Of a stretch of DNA of 41,783 nucleotides, positions 34,922 to 41,783 are shown piece after piece. The notes below the pieces were generated by a model, which was not told where the DNA came from, made no database searches, and saw nothing but the letters and a program-made list of their open reading frames with translations. Source of the stretch: Oscillospiraceae bacterium (GTDB taxonomy: Bacteria; Bacillota; Clostridia; Oscillospirales; Acutalibacteraceae); contig JALCPO010000012.1 of assembly GCA_022650455.1 (NCBI GenBank), positions 1-41,783 on the forward strand, given 5' to 3'. Position 1 is the stretch's first letter. Every line of letters begins with the position of its first letter. Both the position numbers and the translations under genes were made by a program.

Positions 34922-35054
34922 ACGGCGTCCTCCTTTGAATCAAACTGCGGCGCGAACGAAAAAGTCCTTCCATATAACCCGCTCACAGGGGGAAAAATTA
35001 GCTTCCGGAAGCGAAATCCCGAGAAAAAATTTCAGAAAATTTGTCCGCGGGCCT

Positions 35055-37673
35055 TTACTGAGCCAGCTTGGAAAGCTCGAACAGCGTGTTCATGCACTCG
35101 ATCGGCGTCAGGGTGTTGACATCCAGCGCCCGGAGCTTTTCCATGATCTCGGCCTCGTTCGGGGGCGTCAGGGCGATCTGCATCGGCTCATCGGGCCCGT
35201 TCTGCCGCTTCCGGCGGGACTTCGGCGGCGAGACGTCCTTTCCGGAATCCAGCTCCGCCAGAATCCGCTTGGCGCGGCTGATGATCTTGTTCGGGACGCC
35301 GGCGAGCTTGGCAACCTCGATGCCGTAGCTGTCGTCGGCGCCGCCCCGGACGATGCGGCGAAGGAAGGTGATGTCGTCCCCGCGCTTTTTGACGGCGATG
35401 TTGTAATTTTTCACGCCGGGAATCAGGTCTTCCAGCGCGGTCAGCTCGTGGTAGTGCGTGGCAAACAGCGTTTTCGCCCCGAGCTGCTTTTTGTCGGCGA
35501 CGTACTCCAGCACGGCGCGGGCGATGCTCATGCCGTCGAACGTGGACGTCCCGCGGCCGATCTCGTCGAGGATCAGCAGGCTGTCCGGCGTGGCGTTTTT
35601 CACGATGTCGGCGACCTCCGCCATTTCCACCATAAACGTGGACTGCCCGGCGGTAAGGTCGTCCGAAGCGCCGACGCGCGTGAAGATCGCGTCCGTGATG
35701 CCGACTTCCGCACGTTCCGCCGGAACGAAGCAGCCGATCTGCGCCATGATGACGACCAGCGCGATCTGGCGCATATACGTCGATTTCCCCGCCATGTTGG
35801 GGCCCGTAATGATCGCCACGCGGTTTTCATCCCGGTCCAGCGTGACGTCGTTCGGGACGAACGGCTCCTCCCGGAGCGCCTCCACCACGGGATGGCGGCT
35901 CTTTTTCAAAAGGATCTTCCCGCTGAGGTTGACGGCCGGGCGCGTGTAGTTCCGGTCGACGGAAACCTGTGCAAAGGACAGCAGGACATCCAGCTGCGCC
36001 ACGGCCTGCGCCGTTTTCTGCACGCGCTCCATCTGTTCCGCCGTCTGTTTGCGGACGGAATCGAACAGCTCGTATTCCAGGCGGACGGATTTGTCGTGCG
36101 CGCCGAGGATGCGCCCTTCCAGCTCCTTGAGCTCCGGCGTGATGAAGCGCTCGCAGTTCGTCAGCGTCTGCTTGCGGATATATTCCGGCGGTGCCTGGTC
36201 CTTATAGGCGTTTGCGATCTCTATGTAATAGCCGAACACCCGGTTATAGCCGACCTTCAGCTTCGGGATGCCGGTCCGCTCGCGCTCCTGCGCCTCGATC
36301 TTCGCAATGACGCCCCGCCCGTCGCTCATGTCGCCCTTGAGAAGGTCAAGCTCCCTGCTGAACCCCGGCTTGATGATCCCGCCCTCGCGGACGGAAAACG
36401 GAGGCTCGTCCACCACGGCGCGTTCGATCAGGCTCCGGACGTCTTCCAGCGGATCGACCGTCCGGTAGATCCGGCCGAGCAGGTCCGATTTACGGCCTTT
36501 CAAAAGGTTTTTGAGCGCCGGAAGACGGGCGGCCGCGTCGGAAAGGCTGCGCAGCTCGCGGCCGTTGGCGGAGCCGTACACAATGCGGGACATCAGGCGC
36601 TCCAGGTCATGGATCCCGGTGAGCTGCCCGGAAAGACCGTCGCGCAGGATGCTGTCCTTCGTGAGCTCTTCCACTGCGTTCAGGCGGCGGCTGATCTGCG
36701 CCGGGCTCAGAAGAGGGCGCTCCACCCACCCGCGGATGAGGCGCTTGCCCATGGCGGTGCGGGTATGGTCCAGCACCCAGAGGAGCGAGCCGCGCTTCTC
36801 CTTGCTGCGCATGGTTTCCAGAAGCTCCAGGTTCCGCCGGGCGGTCAGGTTCAGCTTCATATACTGCGCGCCGCTGTACAGGTCGATTTCATCCATGCTC
36901 TCAAGGCCGGAGCGCTCGGTTTCCTTCAGGTAGCCGAGGAGAGCGCCGAGCGCCCCGGTGATCTCCGGTTTGTCGGAAAGGCCGAGTTCCTCCGCGTCCT
37001 TGTGGAACTGGCCCACGACGGCGGGCGTGGAAGCGAGCGGGTCGAACCGGTCGTCGTCCAAAAGCTCCAGGCTGGCGCTCAGGCGCTCCCGGAGGAACTT
37101 CGGCAGGCGGTTCAGGTCCAGGGCGGCCTGATTGATGAGGATTTCCCGCGGGGAAAAGCGGGAAAGCTCGTTCTGCAGCTGCTCCGTCAGCGCCCCGGCA
37201 TCCTTCGCCGCGAGAGAAGTCGCGTGCAGCTCGCCGGTGGAAATATCCGCAAAGCAGACGCCCGCACGGTTTTCCATGACGCACAGGGAGCAGATGAAAT
37301 TGTTGCGCGTTTCGTCCAGCATGCTGCTTTCCAGCACCGTGCCGGGGGTAATGACGCGGATGATGTCCCGTTTGACGAGGCCCTTCGCGAGCGCCGGGTT
37401 CTCCAGCTGCTCGCAGATGGCGACCTTGTAGCCCTTCGCGATGAGTTTTGCCACGTACGTTTCGTAACTGTGGAACGGCACGCCGCACATGGGGGCGCGC
37501 TCCGGCTGGCCGCAGTCGCGGCCCGTGAGCGTCAGCTCCAGCTCGCGCGAAGCCAGCTTCGCGTCGTCGTAAAACATCTCGTAAAAGTCGCCGAGCCGGA
37601 AAAACAGGATGGTGTCCGGATATTTCTTTTTCATTTCAAAATACTGCTGCATCATGGGGGAAAGAGCCGCCAA
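35055..37673 (-). CDS. mutS: DNA mismatch repair protein MutS
   Basis: This 872-aa MutS1 has the mismatch-reading Phe30-x-Glu32 in GDFYEMF, the connector and lever domains, Walker A GPNMAGKSTYM, Walker B LILDEIGRGTSTFDG and ATHYHEL. The start codon is TTG at 37673, with GGAGG 8 nt upstream; the next in-frame ATGs (codons 7-8) would remove conserved residues. It is followed by mutL after 133 bp of gap with no clear promoter. Confidence 0.97.
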   Translation of the reverse strand: MAALSPMMQQYFEMKKKYPDTILFFRLGDFYEMFYDDAKLASRELELTLTGRDCGQPERAPMCGVPFHSYETYVAKLIAKGYKVAICEQLENPALAKGLVKRDIIRVITPGTVLESSMLDETRNNFICSLCVMENRAGVCFADISTGELHATSLAAKDAGALTEQLQNELSRFSPREILINQAALDLNRLPKFLRERLSASLELLDDDRFDPLASTPAVVGQFHKDAEELGLSDKPEITGALGALLGYLKETERSGLESMDEIDLYSGAQYMKLNLTARRNLELLETMRSKEKRGSLLWVLDHTRTAMGKRLIRGWVERPLLSPAQISRRLNAVEELTKDSILRDGLSGQLTGIHDLERLMSRIVYGSANGRELRSLSDAAARLPALKNLLKGRKSDLLGRIYRTVDPLEDVRSLIERAVVDEPPFSVREGGIIKPGFSRELDLLKGDMSDGRGVIAKIEAQERERTGIPKLKVGYNRVFGYYIEIANAYKDQAPPEYIRKQTLTNCERFITPELKELEGRILGAHDKSVRLEYELFDSVRKQTAEQMERVQKTAQAVAQLDVLLSFAQVSVDRNYTRPAVNLSGKILLKKSRHPVVEALREEPFVPNDVTLDRDENRVAIITGPNMAGKSTYMRQIALVVIMAQIGCFVPAERAEVGITDAIFTRVGASDDLTAGQSTFMVEMAEVADIVKNATPDSLLILDEIGRGTSTFDGMSIARAVLEYVADKKQLGAKTLFATHYHELTALEDLIPGVKNYNIAVKKRGDDITFLRRIVRGGADDSYGIEVAKLAGVPNKIISRAKRILAELDSGKDVSPPKSRRKRQNGPDEPMQIALTPPNEAEIMEKLRALDVNTLTPIECMNTLFELSKLAQ

Positions 37674-37691
37674 ATTTACCGCCTCCGCTTT

Positions 37692-38099
37692 TCAGTGGCA
37701 GCCGGCGCAGGAAGCGCAGTCGCCGCCGCAGGCCGGCTCCGCATAATCCGCCGTCTCCGGGTCGCCGCCGTTCGCGCTCTGGGAAATGATGGCGTTGACG
37801 CGGCGCATCAGGCCCTCGAACTCGACTTTCGTCTGGTTGTAGGCGTCCATGTGCGGGTTTTTCATGATCGCCATGTAAACGGCGTTCATTTCCTGCCGGT
37901 AAACCTTGACCTTGTCGTCGTCGCGTTCCTTTTTCCGCAGCTCGTTCTGGAGCGACATGCGTTTCAGGTTATACTGGCCGATCAGGTCCTGCAGTTCCTT
38001 GTCCTCATCCGCGTTCTGGACGGCAAGGCGCATCTTCAGGTAGCGTTCGTCCTGCTGGATGGCTTTCCCGATCTCCCGTGCCTGTTCGATAATATCCAT
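37692..38099 (-). CDS. ricA: YlbF/YmcA (RicA/RicF) family protein with cysteine tail
   Basis: This 135-aa helical protein has the YlbF/YmcA fold pattern (residues ~1-110) and a C-terminal tail with CGGDCASCAGCH, four Cys in 11 residues. B. subtilis RicA/RicF/RicT form an iron-sulfur complex needed for RNA processing, sporulation and competence. B. subtilis has miaB(ymcB)-ymcA-cotE-mutS-mutL, and this gene occupies the ymcA place, so RicA is the better guess than RicF. AAGGAGAG precedes the ATG at 38099. Confidence 0.85.
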   Translation of the reverse strand: MDIIEQAREIGKAIQQDERYLKMRLAVQNADEDKELQDLIGQYNLKRMSLQNELRKKERDDDKVKVYRQEMNAVYMAIMKNPHMDAYNQTKVEFEGLMRRVNAIISQSANGGDPETADYAEPACGGDCASCAGCH

Positions 38100-38203
38100 A
38101 ACAACTCTCCTTACCTCTCCTGAAATCATCGGTACCTACATTAATATAGAAAGGATCGACGGAATCGTCGCCGCCCGCAGGGCATCCGCGGGGGCAAACG
38201 GGC

Positions 38204-39625
38204 TCAGACCAGCTCCCCGTCCAGAATCCAGTCGCGCGCCGAGGTGATTTTCACGTCGGCAAAGCGGCCGACGGTTTCGTCCCTTCCCGGGAAATTGACG
38301 ATAACGTTTCCGTCCGTCCGGCCCGTCAGAAGGCCGCTCTTCGGGCTGCGGCCCTCGACCAGAACGCGGTGCGTCCGGCCGACCTCCCCCGCGCAGCGGG
38401 ATGCGGCGATCTTTTCCTGCTCGGCGCAGAGCTCCTGCAGCCACGCCGACTTTTCCGCCGCCGGGACGGGGTCCGGAAGCTGCGCCGCCCGCGTCCCCTC
38501 GCGGGGGGAATAGACGAACGTGAACAGAGATGTGTAGCCGACCTGACGGATCAAACTGACCGTCTCGCGGAACTCCTCATAGGTTTCCCCGGGAAATCCG
38601 ACAATAATATCCGACGTGAGCGAAAGGTCCGGAATTTTTTTTCGCGCGTACTCCACGAGGGCAAGGTATTTTTCCCGGGTATAGCCGCGGTTCATCGCCT
38701 TCAGGACCCGGTTGCTCCCCGACTGGACCGGCAGATGCAGGTGGCGGCTGATGTGCCGCCCGGCGGCCATGGTGTCGATCAGCTCGTGCGTGGCGTCCTT
38801 CGGGTGCGACGTCATGAAGCGGAGCCGGTAGTCGCCGTCCACCGCGTCCAGCATGCGGAGAAGCCCGGAAAAATTGACCGGGCGCCCGAGCTTTCTGCCG
38901 TAGGAGTTGACGTTCTGCCCGAGGAGCGTGACGTCCTTATACCCGTCCGCGACAAGGCCGCGGAATTCCTCAAGGACGGCCTCGGGCTGACGGCTGCGTT
39001 CCCGGCCGCGGACATACGGCACGATGCAGTAGGAGCAGAAATTGTCGCAGCCGTACATCACGGTGAGCCACGCCCGCGTTTTCCCGCCGCGCCGGGTGGG
39101 AAGGCCCTCGACGATCCTCGCGTCCTCCTGCTCGTCGCCCCGCTCGAACACGCGCCGGTTTTCGGCCAGCGCCGCCCAGAGCAGCTCCGGAAAACGGTGG
39201 AGCACATGGGTGCCGAACACGAGGCTCACAAACGGGAATTTCCGCCGGATCCGCTCGGACGCCTGTTTTTCCTCCATCATGCAGCCGCAGACCGAAACGA
39301 CCAGCGACGGGTGGCGGCGCTTGAGCTCCTTTAAGGCGCCCACGTTGCCGAACACCCTGTTTTCGGCATGGCCGCGGACCGCGCACGTATTGAACAGGAT
39401 CAGGTCGGCCCGCTCCCGGTCGTCCGTGAACGAAAAGCCCATCTGCGCGAGCATGCCTTTGATTTTTTCGCTGTCCGCCGCGTTCTGCTGGCAGCCGTAG
39501 GTGTGCACCAGCGCCATGGGAACCGCGCCGCGCCTGCGGTCGGCCATGAGCTTCGCAACCTCTTTCATATAGAAGGCCTGCGGGTGCTGCGGCTCGGGCA
39601 GACGTTCCGGGTTATTTGCAGCCAA
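38204..39625 (-). CDS. miaB: tRNA-2-methylthio-N6-dimethylallyladenosine synthase MiaB
   Basis: This 473-aa radical-SAM methylthiotransferase has UPF0004-domain cysteines (YGCQQN, NTCAVRGHAE, CGCMM), the SAM cluster CDNFCSYCIVPYVRGRERS and a C-terminal TRAM domain (~405-470). It thiomethylates i6A37 made by MiaA. The start is a TTG at 39625 with GGGGGAA upstream; the first ATG is at codon 20 and also possible. It is first gene of the long minus-strand cluster, from the promoter at 39662-39690. Confidence 0.95.
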   Translation of the reverse strand: MAANNPERLPEPQHPQAFYMKEVAKLMADRRRGAVPMALVHTYGCQQNAADSEKIKGMLAQMGFSFTDDRERADLILFNTCAVRGHAENRVFGNVGALKELKRRHPSLVVSVCGCMMEEKQASERIRRKFPFVSLVFGTHVLHRFPELLWAALAENRRVFERGDEQEDARIVEGLPTRRGGKTRAWLTVMYGCDNFCSYCIVPYVRGRERSRQPEAVLEEFRGLVADGYKDVTLLGQNVNSYGRKLGRPVNFSGLLRMLDAVDGDYRLRFMTSHPKDATHELIDTMAAGRHISRHLHLPVQSGSNRVLKAMNRGYTREKYLALVEYARKKIPDLSLTSDIIVGFPGETYEEFRETVSLIRQVGYTSLFTFVYSPREGTRAAQLPDPVPAAEKSAWLQELCAEQEKIAASRCAGEVGRTHRVLVEGRSPKSGLLTGRTDGNVIVNFPGRDETVGRFADVKITSARDWILDGELV

Positions 39626-39661
39626 ATGGAAATTCCCCCATCATTTTTTGGTTTACAAATT

Positions 39662-39690
39662 ATTATAGCATAGCGGTTCCGGCACTGCAA
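39662..39690 (-). promoter_or_regulatory. Sigma-A promoter of miaB and the downstream cluster
   Basis: On the minus strand TTGCAG (39685-39690), 17-bp spacer, perfect TATAAT (39662-39667). Confidence 0.82.
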
Positions 39691-39746
39691 GGAAAAACGG
39701 GTTCCGCCCGCGCCGGAAAACGCCGGAGGGGCGGACGGAAAACGGC

Positions 39747-39775
39747 AAAAAGGGAACAGCCCGAAGGCTGTTCCC
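39747..39775 (-). terminator. Intrinsic terminator of the ABC exporter gene
   Basis: A 10-bp perfect stem (GGGAACAGCC with GGCTGTTCCC) capped by a TTCG loop on the minus strand is followed by TTTTT, 19 bp past the stop. Confidence 0.93.
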
Positions 39776-39793
39776 GAAAACGTCTTTTGGGGA

Positions 39794-41783
39794 TTACGTC
39801 GGCCGCCCGGCAAACTGGCTGTTGTAGAGCTCGGCGTAGAAACCGCCCTTCGCGAGCAGGGACCGGTGCGTGCCCTTTTCCACAATGGCGCCGTGGTCCA
39901 TGACGAGGATGGTCTGCGCGTCCCGGATGGTGGAAAGGCGGTGCGCGATGACAAAGTTCGTCCGCCCTTTCATCAGGGCCTTCATCGCCTTCTGAATCAG
40001 GACCTCCGTGCGGGTGTCGACGTTGCTGGTCGCCTCGTCGAGAATCAGGACCGCCGGGTCGGCCAGAAGGGCGCGGGCGATGGTCAGAAGCTGTTTCTGC
40101 CCCTGCGAGATATTGGACGCTTCCTCGTTGAGCACGGTGTCGTAGCCCTGCGGCAGGCTGCGGACAAAGCGGTCGGCGTGCGCGGCCTTCGCGGCCGTCA
40201 CAATCTCCTCTTCGGACGCGTTTTCGCGCCCGTAGGCGATGTTGTCGCGGATGGTGCCGTGAAACAGCCAGGTGTCCTGGAGCACCATGCCGAACATGGT
40301 GCGCAGGTTCCCGCGGCGGATCCTGCGGATGTCCACGCCGTCGAACGTCAGCTTCCCGCCGCCGATCTCGTAAAAGCGCATCAGCAGATTGACCAGCGTG
40401 GTCTTTCCGGCGCCCGTCGGGCCGACGATGGCAACCGTGCCGCCCTGCCGGACGTCGAGATTCATGTCCTCGATGAGCGGGACGTTCTCGCGGTAGCGGA
40501 AGCGCACGTGCTCAAAGCGGATGTCGCCCCTCGGGCGGTCGAGGACGACGGCGTCCTCCGCGTCCGGAATCTGCTCTTTTTCGTCCAGCAACTCAAAGAC
40601 GCGCTCCGCGCAGGCAACCGTGGACTGAATGATATTCGCGATGTTGGCCGTCATGATGATCGGCTGGGAGAAGGATTTCGCGTAGGAGATGAACGAAACG
40701 ATGTCGCCGAGGTTCAGGTAGCTCCGGGTGACGAAGATTCCGCCGACGACGGCGATGAGCACGTAGCCGACATTGCCGATGAAATTCATGAGCGGCATCA
40801 TGATTCCCGACAGGAACTGGGCCTTCCAGCCGGAACCGTACAGCTCTTTGTTGACGGCGCGGAACGTCTCCACGGAGTCCTTTTCATGCCCGTAGGCTTT
40901 CACGATCACATGGCCCGTGAACATCTCCTCGGTGTGCCCGCTCAGACGCCCCAGGAACTTCTGCTGGGAAGCGTAATATTTCTGGGAATGTTTGGTGATG
41001 AAAAGCGTCGCGGCCAGATAGAGCGGCAGGGTTGCCAGAACGATGAGGGTAAGGACCAGATTGATGCTGACCATCATCCAGATGTAGCCGATGATCTGAA
41101 AAAGCGAGGTGATGATCTGGGTCAGGCTCTGCTGGAGCGTGGACGAAATGGTGTCGATATCGTTCGTCATGCGGCTCAGGATGTCTCCGTTGGAATGGGA
41201 GTCGAAATAATTCAGCGGCAGCTTTCCCAGCTTCTCGTCCACTTCCCTGCGGAGGATGAAAACCGTTTTCTGGGCCACGTCGGACATGATGAACTGCATG
41301 GCGAACATGCAGAGCGCGCCGAGCGCGAAAACGGCCAGCAGCCACGCCAGCGTGTTCCGGATCGCGCCGAACGGGATGGCGCCGCCGTATTTCCGCACGG
41401 CGTCGATGCCCTTGTCGAGGTCCGACCGGCTGATGCTCGGCAGCTTTTTGGTGTACTCGGACGGCAGCTTCCGGCCGAGGTCGAACATACGGCGGACCGC
41501 GTCCGCTTTTTGTCCGCTGTCCCGGATGGTTTTGACGTTGGGAACCGCGGCGATCGCCTTCAGGACGTCGAACTGCCCCTGCGTCAGCTTTGCCTTTTCC
41601 AGCACGGCTCTCCCCACCGCCGCCTTCGCCTGCGCTTCCGCTGTCTTCTTTGCGGCGGCAAGCTGCGCCTGCATTTCGGGCTGCTGTTTGGCGAAGGCAG
41701 CGTCCACCGCCGCCTTCGCCTGCGCTTCCGCCGTCTTCTTCGCGGCGGCAAGCTGCGCCTGCATTTCGGGCTGCTGCTTGGCA
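39794..41783 (-). CDS. ABC exporter half (membrane domain plus ATPase), N-terminus cut by the window edge
   Basis: About 663 residues are visible, and the first membrane helix and start lie outside. The visible N-terminal part is an Ala/Lys/Gln-rich coiled-coil repeat, then a loop with SEYTKKLPSISRSDLDKGI, helices 2-6 of a type-1 exporter (from GAIRNTLAWLLAVFAL) and an ATPase domain. ATPase motifs are Walker A GPTGAGKTT, Q-loop LQDTWLF, degenerate signature NISQGQKQLL, Walker B LILDEATSNVD and H-loop IAHRLST. Such halves usually form heterodimers with a neighbouring gene, probably upstream. Substrate unknown. Confidence 0.93.
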   Translation of the reverse strand, partial: AKQQPEMQAQLAAAKKTAEAQAKAAVDAAFAKQQPEMQAQLAAAKKTAEAQAKAAVGRAVLEKAKLTQGQFDVLKAIAAVPNVKTIRDSGQKADAVRRMFDLGRKLPSEYTKKLPSISRSDLDKGIDAVRKYGGAIPFGAIRNTLAWLLAVFALGALCMFAMQFIMSDVAQKTVFILRREVDEKLGKLPLNYFDSHSNGDILSRMTNDIDTISSTLQQSLTQIITSLFQIIGYIWMMVSINLVLTLIVLATLPLYLAATLFITKHSQKYYASQQKFLGRLSGHTEEMFTGHVIVKAYGHEKDSVETFRAVNKELYGSGWKAQFLSGIMMPLMNFIGNVGYVLIAVVGGIFVTRSYLNLGDIVSFISYAKSFSQPIIMTANIANIIQSTVACAERVFELLDEKEQIPDAEDAVVLDRPRGDIRFEHVRFRYRENVPLIEDMNLDVRQGGTVAIVGPTGAGKTTLVNLLMRFYEIGGGKLTFDGVDIRRIRRGNLRTMFGMVLQDTWLFHGTIRDNIAYGRENASEEEIVTAAKAAHADRFVRSLPQGYDTVLNEEASNISQGQKQLLTIARALLADPAVLILDEATSNVDTRTEVLIQKAMKALMKGRTNFVIAHRLSTIRDAQTILVMDHGAIVEKGTHRSLLAKGGFYAELYNSQFAGRPT
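41616..41783 (-). repeat. 90-bp tandem coding repeat in the ABC exporter
   Basis: A 90-bp unit (41616-41705) is followed by a second copy (41706-41783 and beyond) with only about three differences in 78 bp, all silent or nearly so. It encodes 30-residue units such as QAQLAAAKKTAEAQAKAAV, compatible with a helical coiled coil. The array continues past the window edge, so copy number is unknown. Confidence 0.9.

Noticed and set aside
34494-38123. 1209-aa plus-strand open frame antisense to mutS
   Set aside because: Same reason: mirror frame of a high-GC conserved gene, no recognisable motif and no ribosome site.
1-41783. CRISPR arrays, tRNA/rRNA genes, insertion sequences, prophage
   Set aside because: No regularly spaced repeats, no tRNA cloverleaf or rRNA sequence, no transposase or integrase-like protein, and no terminal inverted repeats were seen.

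Overview
The window comes from a GC-rich, spore-forming member of the Clostridia, probably Oscillospiraceae/Ruminococcaceae. This is inferred from gene content, not from a marker search. Supporting signs are a Phe T-box on pheST, IreB, SepF/DivIVA, a pair of spore-coat proteins, the Bacillus-like order miaB-ymcA-mutS-mutL, and PurH activities carried by two separate genes. Coding is dense and mostly on the minus strand. Long ORFs antisense to ileS, mutS and typA are GC-periodicity shadows.

Layout. 1-2536: edge-truncated rarA, glyA with its own promoter and terminator, divergent nth. 2578-5287: typA followed 1 bp later by a DEDDh exonuclease with a zinc ribbon. 5554-6901: an AbrB-like regulator overlapping an acyltransferase-3 membrane protein, read from a perfect sigma-A consensus promoter. 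7219-11423: a relict of the B. subtilis acpS-ydcC-alr-ndoAI-ndoA neighbourhood. It has an AcpS-NnrD fusion, a lipoprotein and an EndoA/MazF toxin, but no alr or antitoxin gene; a ferritin gene lies between on the other strand and a coat-protein pair follows. 11640-16056: T-box-pheS-pheT, then ireB with a small unknown gene.

16072-21503 is a purine operon read right to left (purE, purM, purN, IMP cyclohydrolase, AICAR transformylase, purD). It is preceded by a roughly 200-nt structured leader that ends in an intrinsic terminator and matches no riboswitch class I recognise. 21800-23198: SPFH protein plus NfeD. 23318-39625 is a long minus-strand series: miaB, ymcA/ricA, mutS, mutL, miaA, HlyD-like protein, yggS, sepF, ylmH, divIVA, ileS, lspA, rluA-family synthase, comEA. 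Several of these genes overlap by 1-23 bp. The right edge holds a type-1 ABC exporter half whose N-terminal region contains a 90-bp tandem repeat running out of the window.

No tRNA, rRNA, CRISPR, insertion sequence or prophage is visible. The observations most worth following are the pur leader, the split PurH, the AcpS-NnrD fusion, the antitoxin-less EndoA in its decayed locus, the coding repeat in the ABC exporter, and a recurrent TTGC-type -35 element with exact 17-bp spacing. No wholly new defence or mobile system is evident.
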